Of a stretch of 33,631 bases of DNA, positions 23,972-30,010 are shown one piece after another. Both the position numbers and the translations under genes were made by a program. The DNA comes from Lachnospiraceae bacterium UBA3774 (lineage in GTDB: Bacteria; Bacillota; Clostridia; Lachnospirales; Lachnospiraceae), in NCBI GenBank assembly GCA_002369255.1, contig DFFO01000044.1, positions 21,199 to 54,829 of the forward strand. The letters are read 5' to 3'. The notes under the pieces were generated by a model. That model was not told the DNA's origin. It made no database searches and saw only the letters and a list, made by a program, of their open reading frames with translations. The first letter of the stretch is position 1; every line of letters starts with the position of its first letter.

Positions 23972-25047
23972 AACAAACCATATATTTCAAACATCGGAAT
24001 ATATATCGCAAAGACGATAAAAGCCGCTACCGCAGCGATCACGATCATCAGAGCCGGTTCTGTCTTTGCTATCATATTCATGGAAAGCCGCTCCGCCATT
24101 TCCCTGTAATATTCGCTCATGCTTTCCATAATCTCTCCGAGTCTTCCCGCTTCCTGTCCGATAAGAGACATGTCCGAAAGCGTCTGCGGAAAAATTTCTT
24201 CCTGAGCCATTGCAAGCGCCAGAGGTCTGCCGCTCTCCACAGCGCTTTTAAGTCTTAGAACCGTTTCACCGAAATATCTGTTTCCCACTGCCTTTGCTAT
24301 TATTCCGAGACTTTCGTTTAAAGTGATCCCGGACTGATCGAGCAGTGACAGCAGCCTTGCAAATATAGAAATATTATTTGCAAGACTTATCCTGCCAAGC
24401 ACCGGAAATCTCAGGCGCATTTTTGCAAAGCGCAGCCTTCCACCCGGAGTTTTAACGTATTTTGCGATTGCAAATGCGGCGGCCGCGCACAAGATGCTTA
24501 TCACAAGAATATTGTCGGCAAAAAAGCCGGACGCCGTAATCAGAGCTTTTGTAATGGCAGGAAGCTCGCCGCCCATCTTGGTAAAGATATCGGTAAGCCT
24601 CGGCACCACATACAGCATCATTACCGCAATGACCGCGGCAGCTACGCATAAAACAAATATAGGATAGATAAAAGCGCTTTTGATCTTTTTCTTTATTCCT
24701 GACCTGTTTTTAAAATATTCGGAAAGCTTTTCAAATACGGCGCTTAGATTTCCGCTTTTCTCCCCTGCTCCTATAGTTTCATAAAACAGCTCCGGAATCT
24801 TCCCGTAGCTGTTTTTCTTAAAAGCTTCCGACAAAGACGCTCCGTTTTCCGTATCTGCGCAGACGTTTATTAAAACATTTTGCAGCTTTTTTCCGCGATA
24901 TTGTTTGCCGATGATCCTTGTGCACTCGCCTTCGCTGATCCCGGAGCCAAGTATCAGACTGTATTTTTTGCACAAAAGCGCCAGCTCCTCATCGTCAGCT
25001 TTTTTTGAAATGATCTCTTTTCCAAATAGATCTCCGATAGTTTTCAT
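23968..25047 (-). CDS. pilC: Type IV pilus inner-membrane platform protein
   Basis: A 359-residue GspF/PilC-family protein that anchors the assembly ATPase and helps transfer pilins into the growing fibre. It has two homologous cytoplasmic domains: GASLSEAFKK...ELFYETIGAGEKSGNL near residues 70-100, and SGITLNESLGII...MSLIGQEAGRLGEIM near 245-310. Three membrane helices follow the usual pattern (FIYPIFVLCVAAAVIAVMML, ILVISILCAAAAFAIA and a C-terminal AVAAFIVFAIYIPMF). It is slightly short for the family (about 400). SD AAGGGGA. It lies between pilB and pilA. Confidence 0.95.
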   Translation of the reverse strand: MKTIGDLFGKEIISKKADDEELALLCKKYSLILGSGISEGECTRIIGKQYRGKKLQNVLINVCADTENGASLSEAFKKNSYGKIPELFYETIGAGEKSGNLSAVFEKLSEYFKNRSGIKKKIKSAFIYPIFVLCVAAAVIAVMMLYVVPRLTDIFTKMGGELPAITKALITASGFFADNILVISILCAAAAFAIAKYVKTPGGRLRFAKMRLRFPVLGRISLANNISIFARLLSLLDQSGITLNESLGIIAKAVGNRYFGETVLRLKSAVESGRPLALAMAQEEIFPQTLSDMSLIGQEAGRLGEIMESMSEYYREMAERLSMNMIAKTEPALMIVIAAVAAFIVFAIYIPMFEIYGLF

Positions 25048-25063
25048 TTCTGGTCCCCTTTTT

Positions 25064-26707
25064 TTAAGATATGTCCGTTCTTTCCGCCTCCGAAACCGAA
25101 GTAAGACCGGTGGAAAGGATTTTTTCCATGCAGTCTTTAAGCCTTGTAAAGCCCTCGTGCCTTGCGGCGTTCAATATTTTTTCTCTGTCCGCGCCATTTC
25201 GTATCAGCGACCTTAAACTATCTGTAATGCGCATGATCTCAAAGATGCCTACGCGCCCCATAAAGCCGCTCTTACCGCACCTTATACATCCCACGGCCTC
25301 ATAATATCTGCCCTCTGCGTCTTTTTTTCTGCACTGTGTGCAAAGAAGCCTCACAAGGCGCTGACTGATAACACCTTTCAGGGACGATGCTATAAGATAG
25401 TCCTCCGCTCCCATGTCGCGCAGCCTTTCAATTGTCAGCGCAGCGTCAGTGGTATGCAGAGTGCTTATTACCAGATGCCCCGTAATTGCCGCACGCATAG
25501 CTATTCTTGCAGTCTCGGAATCTCTGATCTCGCCGACGCATATGATATCCGGATCTTGTCTTAGCACCGCTTTTAGCGCCGATGCAAAGCTAAGTCCCGT
25601 TTTTTCGTTTATCTGTACCTGGGTGATACCTTCAATGTGATATTCCACAGGATCTTCGAGCGTGATTATATTGACTTTGCTGCTGTTTAGCTGCTTTATC
25701 ATCGTCATCATAGTGGTGGATTTTCCGGATCCCGTGGGGCCCGCTATCAGGATCATTCCGCTCTTGTTTTTTAACAGTTCGTCATAGGCTTTAAGATTTT
25801 CACCGTTAAGTCCGAGACTGTGCTTGTCGTTTATAACGCCTTCTTTTCTCAGTATCCTTATTACGATCTTTTCTCCGGAGACTGCCGGGAGGGTAGATAT
25901 ACGAAGATCAGTCTGCTCTCCGGCGATCATCATACTTACCCGTCCGTCCTGAGGTATTCTTTTTTTGGAAACGTCCATATTCCCCATGATTTTTATTCTT
26001 GCAGCGACAGTCTCGTGAAGATTTACCGGCGTTCTTTGCAGCTGTCTAAGTACCCCGTCCACTCTGATTCTTGTGACTGTATCTTTTTCTCCGGCTTCGA
26101 TATGAACGTCTGAAGCTCCTTCTGCGACAGCTCTTCTCAAAATCGAATCAACGAATCTTGCGGTAGGGCCCGAGTCATCTGAAAGAGCGTCTGCGGCTTC
26201 TGCCACAACATAAGCCCCTGCAAGAGCTGTCATATCAGATATTGCCTGATCCGTATTTTTGCTCCCGTATATATCAAGTATCGCCCTGTTTATCGAAAAA
26301 GGGCTGCAATAATATGCCTTAATCTTTTTTCTTGAATAATATGCCGCCTTTTCTATAGCCGTAAGATCCGTTACGTCTTTCATGGCAAGAAAAAGCTGCC
26401 CGTCGTTTTCGCAAAAAGCGATCATACCGTATTTATAAGCTGCTTTTTCCGGTATCAGTTCGGCGGCTTTTTGGTCCGGTTTTATGTTGTCAAGATCCAC
26501 ACAGGTTTTTTTGCTTATCCGCAAAAAAGCATCACCGAGTTCTTTTTCTGTTATCAGCCCCTTCATCAGATAGATCTCGCCAAGACTTTTTGTAACGCCC
26601 CTTTCAGGATATTGCACAGACTGACTGTTATATGCCGCTTCGCAGCCTTCCGCCTCTGACTGCTTTACAAGACCTTTTTTGATAAGATGCTCCGATAAGA
26701 TATTCAA
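25064..26707 (-). CDS. pilB: Type IV pilus assembly ATPase
   Basis: A 547-residue GspE/PilB hexameric ATPase that powers pilus extension. Residues 1-75 hold two tandem helix-turn units (HLIKKGLVKQSEAEG and LGEIYLMKGLITEKELGDAF) like the MshEN/GspE-N domain. The core has Walker A GPTGSGKST at about 322-330, an Asp box and Walker B DPDIICVGEIRD at about 390, the His box STLHTTDA, and a CTQC...CIRC zinc motif at about 456-480. The start is TTG at 26707, overlapping the preceding stop, with GGAGG nine bases upstream. It is the only secretion-type ATPase here; no PilT lies in the window. Confidence 0.96.
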   Translation of the reverse strand: MNILSEHLIKKGLVKQSEAEGCEAAYNSQSVQYPERGVTKSLGEIYLMKGLITEKELGDAFLRISKKTCVDLDNIKPDQKAAELIPEKAAYKYGMIAFCENDGQLFLAMKDVTDLTAIEKAAYYSRKKIKAYYCSPFSINRAILDIYGSKNTDQAISDMTALAGAYVVAEAADALSDDSGPTARFVDSILRRAVAEGASDVHIEAGEKDTVTRIRVDGVLRQLQRTPVNLHETVAARIKIMGNMDVSKKRIPQDGRVSMMIAGEQTDLRISTLPAVSGEKIVIRILRKEGVINDKHSLGLNGENLKAYDELLKNKSGMILIAGPTGSGKSTTMMTMIKQLNSSKVNIITLEDPVEYHIEGITQVQINEKTGLSFASALKAVLRQDPDIICVGEIRDSETARIAMRAAITGHLVISTLHTTDAALTIERLRDMGAEDYLIASSLKGVISQRLVRLLCTQCRKKDAEGRYYEAVGCIRCGKSGFMGRVGIFEIMRITDSLRSLIRNGADREKILNAARHEGFTRLKDCMEKILSTGLTSVSEAERTDIS

Positions 26708-27258
26708 TCCGTATTTCCTCCCTGAATCATCACAGCCTGCGAGACAGCTTTTATGCTTACTTCATACGTGAGATGATATTTTTTGTCGGTAATTCGTAAA
26801 ACGCCATCATAATGCCCGCTTAAGTTTCTCTTGTAGTCAAGAAAGAGCCCATACTCTTCGGATCCCGGCGCCAGCAGCTTTAATCTTTCCGGAACGAGCC
26901 TGCGGTTTTTTCCGTCTGACCCCGCAAAAACTATTGCTCCGTTTGCGCTTTCATAGCTTCCTTTGACCCCGAATCTTTCCGAAAAAATTTCTTTTTCGTT
27001 ATAGCCGTCAAAATATCGGCTTTTCACAAAGTCCTCATTGATCAGCTTTCTGTATTTGTCAGCTATCGCTCCGACATCGCTTAGCCTTACTGTTTTTGAA
27101 TAATCATTCATCCAAAAACCTACGGTTCCCGCAATTACAAGGCCTGAAAAGCCAATTATCAAAAGCGACAAAAGCGTTTCCGTCAGCGTGCTTCCGGATC
27201 TATCTGAATACAAACAAACCGCTTTTTTCTTCTTTTTTAAACTCAACTTTTTTCTCAT
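26704..27258 (-). CDS. Minor pseudopilin (PilW/GspJ-like)
   Basis: A 184-residue prepilin-like protein: a long lysine-rich leader (KKLSLKKKKK) ending in SG, then STLTETLLSLLIIGFSGLVI with Glu at mature position 5. The globular part ends in strands (YHLTYEVSIKAVSQAVM). Size and position third after PilX- and PilV-like proteins match PilW/GspJ; specific homology is weak. The ATG at 27258 lies 59 bases inside the preceding gene, with only a weak SD, so translation may depend on coupling. The stop overlaps the pilB TTG. Confidence 0.75.
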   Translation of the reverse strand: MRKKLSLKKKKKAVCLYSDRSGSTLTETLLSLLIIGFSGLVIAGTVGFWMNDYSKTVRLSDVGAIADKYRKLINEDFVKSRYFDGYNEKEIFSERFGVKGSYESANGAIVFAGSDGKNRRLVPERLKLLAPGSEEYGLFLDYKRNLSGHYDGVLRITDKKYHLTYEVSIKAVSQAVMIQGGNTD

Positions 27259-27502
27259 CAGTATTTTTTCCGCTTTTCAGTATAATGACGCCCCTTTCTT
27301 CCGATTCCGACCCGCCGGTCAAGAATAACTGCGCGTCGTTTTCTTCGGCATACAGTGCTTCTCGGTAATCCGCTTCTTTGTCTGCAAGCAAAAAAGAAGC
27401 AGAAATAGCTCCCGCAATGATGACCGTTCCCATTACGGAAATCAAAAAAGTCACCAGCGCTTCGGCAAGTGACTCTCCTTTTTTGTTTAAACGTTTATTC
27501 AT
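27200..27502 (-). CDS. Small minor pseudopilin (PilV/GspI-like)
   Basis: A 100-residue prepilin-like protein. Leader MNKRLNKKG precedes ESLAEALVTFLISVMGTVII, with Glu at mature position 5 and an unusual Glu instead of Phe/Met at position 1. The C-terminal globular part is only about 60 residues. Its ATG overlaps the preceding stop as ATGA, and its 3' end overlaps the next gene by 59 bases. Such small pseudopilins usually sit in the priming tip complex with the neighbouring PilX- and PilW-like proteins. Confidence 0.75.
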   Translation of the reverse strand: MNKRLNKKGESLAEALVTFLISVMGTVIIAGAISASFLLADKEADYREALYAEENDAQLFLTGGSESEERGVIILKSGKNTDEKKVEFKKEEKSGLFVFR

Positions 27503-28047
27503 GATAATACGCCCTCGCTATAAGTTATGTGCGTATCTTTGTTTTCTTTTTCTTCTCTTTTCGCGGCAAAAACCAGCCGTCGGCCTTCTGAGACGATTAT
27601 TTCATCGCCGAGGCTCACGCTTTGTGCAAATATCGTAACTTTTCCGGTCCTGTCCATGCTGAAATTTCCTGATATTTCGTATGAACTACCGGGCACGATC
27701 AGCTTAAAACTGTCGTTGAAATAATCATTTCCCTCTTTTATCACACTGATAAGCCCATCCGAAAAAACTCCCGAAAGCAGCTCTGTCTCCAAAAAAGCAA
27801 GCCTGCTTTTTAAAACTGCCTTATTGTCATTTTCTTCTACGATCACAGTTTTGCCTTTCAGCTCGCTTTGAAAAACCTCAAGGCCGGATATCATCAGATA
27901 ATAACCGACTTTACCGGGATCCGGCGTCAAAGAGCCTGCTGCTCTGATCCCGAAGACGCTAAGCGTTGTCATTGACAGCACGGAGGATATCAGCATCGCA
28001 TACAGGCCGAGCGCTATCGACGAACCTTTTTCTCTGTCTTTTTTCAT
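27499..28047 (-). CDS. Minor pseudopilin (PilX/GspK-like), first gene of the pilus operon
   Basis: A 182-residue protein with leader MKKDREKG, then SSIALGLYAMLISSVLSMTTL. It lacks the Glu at mature position 5 that the other pilins have; PilX/GspK proteins, which cap the tip complex, commonly lack it, which supports the call. The globular part has repeated strands (KLIVPGSSYEISGNFSMD). The ATG at 28047 has AAAGGAG four bases upstream, and that SD can be masked by an upstream CUCCUUU. It is translationally coupled to the PilV-like gene. Confidence 0.75.
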   Translation of the reverse strand: MKKDREKGSSIALGLYAMLISSVLSMTTLSVFGIRAAGSLTPDPGKVGYYLMISGLEVFQSELKGKTVIVEENDNKAVLKSRLAFLETELLSGVFSDGLISVIKEGNDYFNDSFKLIVPGSSYEISGNFSMDRTGKVTIFAQSVSLGDEIIVSEGRRLVFAAKREEKENKDTHITYSEGVLS

Positions 28048-28150
28048 ATGACTCCTTTCAACAAAAAAAGGAGCTCCTGTAAACGAAACCCCTTTTTAAG
28101 GTTAAAAACGAAGAAGCCGGCTGTGGTGCCGGCTCCTTTTCTATACTCTC
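28048..28150 (-). promoter_or_regulatory. Structured leader of the pilus operon with switchable SD (candidate RNA regulator)
   Basis: The segment 28074-28065 (GCTCCTTTTT on the transcript) can pair with three partners. They are AAAAGGAGC at 28140-28132 (nine perfect pairs), AAAAAGGGG at 28097-28089 (one wobble, terminator-like with the following Ts), and the SD AAAGGAG at 28058-28052 (seven pairs, eight-base loop). The first partner also overlaps a separate GC-rich hairpin at 28136-28113. These structures exclude one another, as in an expression platform. I saw no core of a known c-di-GMP riboswitch. Ligand or trigger unknown. Confidence 0.5.
28113..28136 (-). terminator. GC-rich hairpin with T-run in the pilus leader (possible terminator or attenuator)
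   Basis: GGAGCCGGC pairs with GCCGGCTTC (one G-U) around a six-base loop, followed by TTCGTTTTT on the minus strand. It could end the transcript of the HTH gene at 28208 or attenuate the pilus transcript. Confidence 0.5.
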
Positions 28151-28156
28151 TGATAT

Positions 28157-28186
28157 TTTATATGATAGCACAAAGTTTTGTGACAA
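28157..28186 (-). promoter_or_regulatory. Putative pilus operon promoter with overlapping inverted repeat
   Basis: TTGTCA (28186-28181), 18 bases, TATAAA (28162-28157). The inverted repeat CACAAA-GT-TTTGTG at 28169-28182 overlaps the -35 and spacer and could be an operator. The predicted transcript begins near 28150, giving a leader of about 100 bases. Confidence 0.45.
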
Positions 28187-28207
28187 AAAAGGACAATTTG
28201 ACTTTTT

Positions 28208-28684
28208 TTAAAAAAAATTATTTTTGCCTGCCATAAGCGGCAAATTGTTTTTGTATGCGTAGTCCACGGCCTTCATAAACTCAGGATCGCTGCACCTGGC
28301 TTCAAAACATTCCATCGACTGCATCAGATATCTTCTGACGGATCTGTCAGAAATTTTGAGCATTTCCGCCATCTCGTTTATCGTATAGTTATCCTTTACC
28401 CTGAGCGTTATCACATCTATCATTTTTTCGTTCGGAAACGAAGAAACGATCAGCCAGAGCTTTTTTCTCTTTTCGGTCAGTTCGTTTGACAGCTGCGTGA
28501 TTTCTTCATAATATTCGTCCAGACGAATAACGAATCTCTCAATTGGATTTGCCGTGTTTCCCTTTTGCACGCTTTCATTAAACTCAGCCTTTAAAACCGT
28601 TTGCAGTTCATAAATACTTTCCAGCTCATTTCTGAGATAGCGTAATTTTGCCTCCAGCGACCTGATCTCGTTGATAAGGTTCAT
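28208..28684 (-). CDS. Coiled-coil/HTH protein with sigma-region-4-like domain (phage-type regulator-like)
   Basis: A 158-residue protein. Residues 1-80 are largely helical, with heptad-like patterns (LEAKLRYLRNELESIYELQ and LDEYYEEITQLSNELTEKR). Residues 84-125 form a sigma-70 region-4-like helix-turn-helix: MIDVITLRVKDNYTINEMAE then ISDRSVRRYLMQSME. This arrangement resembles small phage regulators (DUF1492/ArpU type), from memory. SD GGAGGTG precedes the ATG at 28684. It stands alone between an inverted repeat upstream and the pilus promoter downstream, in the same direction as the pilus operon. A role in pilus control is possible but rests on position only. Confidence 0.75.
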   Translation of the reverse strand: MNLINEIRSLEAKLRYLRNELESIYELQTVLKAEFNESVQKGNTANPIERFVIRLDEYYEEITQLSNELTEKRKKLWLIVSSFPNEKMIDVITLRVKDNYTINEMAEMLKISDRSVRRYLMQSMECFEARCSDPEFMKAVDYAYKNNLPLMAGKNNFF

Positions 28685-28722
28685 TATTTCACCTCCTTTC
28701 CCATCAATTTATCAGGCTGCCA

Positions 28723-28751
28723 TTTGCAAAACGCCTCCCGTTTTTTGCAAA
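28723..28751. repeat. Inverted repeat upstream of the HTH gene
   Basis: TTTGCAAAACG (28723-28733) and CGTTTTTTGCAAA (28739-28751) pair over 11 positions with a two-base bulge and a five-base loop that reads GGAGG on the minus strand. It could be an operator or an RNA hairpin in the leader. No convincing -35/-10 pair was found in 28685-28838. Confidence 0.45.
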
Positions 28752-28838
28752 TCGCCGTTATATAAAAGGTTTCCCTTTTTTTGTTTTTACGTTTCGGACC
28801 GGTTGACAGATATTGTCGGATCAGAAATAAAGAAGCTC

Positions 28839-28872
28839 AAAAAACGAGCAAGTATCAGTTTATACTTACTCG
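28839..28872 (-). terminator. Terminator of the thrS-rluF-ligA-aldo/keto reductase unit
   Basis: CGAGTAAGTAT pairs with ATACTTGCTCG (one wobble) and is followed by T6 on the minus strand, about 20 bases past the reductase stop. Confidence 0.85.
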
Positions 28873-28890
28873 TCATATTATGCAAGGTTT

Positions 28891-30009
28891 TTATTCGAAA
28901 AATTCCGCGACTTCTTTAAGATGATCGATAACCTTTAGATGCTGCGGACAGATTAGCTCGCACTGTCCGCATTCGATACAGGCGCTCGCCTTGTTTTTTT
29001 CAACTGTTATATCCGAATAATTCTTCCTTTGTTTTTCCGCGTCTCCCGCGGTCTTGTTTGCCGCGTTGTAAATAGAAAAGTATCTGGGGATCGGAATTTC
29101 CATCGGGCACCCGTCAGTGCAGTATGAACAGCCGGTACAGGCTATCCTGATATCGGACTTTATGATGGTGGCACACTTAAATAGCAGCAGCTTTTCTTCT
29201 TCGTTAAGAGGCACAAAATCTTTCATAAAGGCCGTGTTGTTTTCAAGCTGTTCCATATTGCTCATTCCCGACAGCACCATCATTACGCCGTCGAGACTTG
29301 CTGCAAATTTTATCGCCCATTGTGCATTGGTCCAGTCAGGATGCCTTTTTCCAAGCAGCTGCTCTGCCTGTTCAGGAAGCAGAGCAAGAACGCCGCCTTT
29401 TACCGGTTCCATGACTATTACGGGTTTGCCGTATTTACGAGCCACCTTGTGACAGTTGGCCGACTGTATCTTTGCGCTGTTCCAGTCAAGATAATTTAAC
29501 TGCAGCTGAACGAAATCCATTTCAGGGTGCTCAAAAAGCACCCTGTCAAGAAGCTCGGGGGTGTCATGAAAAGAAAAACCCATCTTTTTGACAAGACCCT
29601 GCTTTTTCTTTTCTGCCAGCCAGTTAAAGCAGTCATATTCCGTAAATTTTTCATAATATGACTCCTCTATATCATGGAGAAGATAATAGTCGAAATACGA
29701 GACTCCGATCTTTTCAAGCTGGCTGTTGAAAATATTTTCGATATCTTCTTTCGTTTCAAAAAAGTCCGCGTGAAGCTTTGTCGCTATCGTATATGCGTCC
29801 CTGGGATATCTTGAAGTAAGGATTTCTTTTGCCGCGCTTTCGCTCTTATATTTGTGATACATCCATGCGGTATCGAAGTACGTAAAACCCTCGCTGATAA
29901 ATCTGTCGACGAGTTTTTTTGCTTCTTCGATATCTATCGACGCGTCGTTTCCTTTCTCTTTCAGCGGAAGCCGCATCAGCCCAAAGCCGAGTTTTTTTGC
30001 TTCTTTCAT
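28891..30009 (-). CDS. Aldo/keto reductase with C-terminal 2[4Fe-4S] ferredoxin domain
   Basis: A 372-residue cytoplasmic oxidoreductase. The aldo/keto reductase barrel (about 1-270) has the catalytic Asp46 and Tyr51 in FDTAWMY, the Lys in IATKLHAD and the His in YYLLHDIEE. The C-terminal 100 residues carry two cluster motifs, CTGCSYCTDGCP and CIECGQCELICP. This fused type is common in anaerobic Firmicutes; substrates are mostly unknown, and electron transfer through the clusters instead of only NAD(P)H is possible. The ATG at 30009 follows the ligA stop directly, with GGGGAG as SD inside the ligA end, so it is co-translated with ligA. Confidence 0.93.
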   Translation of the reverse strand: MKEAKKLGFGLMRLPLKEKGNDASIDIEEAKKLVDRFISEGFTYFDTAWMYHKYKSESAAKEILTSRYPRDAYTIATKLHADFFETKEDIENIFNSQLEKIGVSYFDYYLLHDIEESYYEKFTEYDCFNWLAEKKKQGLVKKMGFSFHDTPELLDRVLFEHPEMDFVQLQLNYLDWNSAKIQSANCHKVARKYGKPVIVMEPVKGGVLALLPEQAEQLLGKRHPDWTNAQWAIKFAASLDGVMMVLSGMSNMEQLENNTAFMKDFVPLNEEEKLLLFKCATIIKSDIRIACTGCSYCTDGCPMEIPIPRYFSIYNAANKTAGDAEKQRKNYSDITVEKNKASACIECGQCELICPQHLKVIDHLKEVAEFFE

Positions 30010-30010
30010 T

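Noticed and set aside
27200..27260. Programmed -1 frameshift on the A-rich run joining the two pseudopilin genes
   Set aside because: The run looks slippery (TTTAAAAAAG), but the downstream frame is +1 relative to the upstream one, so a -1 slip does not reach it. A separate ATG start is simpler.
28048..28150. c-di-GMP-I (GEMM) or c-di-GMP-II riboswitch in the pilus leader
   Set aside because: The conserved GEMM core and its receptor hairpins are not visible. The leader is kept as an unclassified candidate only.
15000..28700. Pilus region as a recent mobile island
   Set aside because: No integrase, transposase, tRNA target, flanking repeats or obvious change in base composition was seen. The phage-like HTH gene alone is not enough.
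28803..28831. Rightward promoter TTGACA-17-AATAAA
   Set aside because: The -10 is poor and no rightward gene or RNA structure follows; it would only read antisense into the reductase gene.
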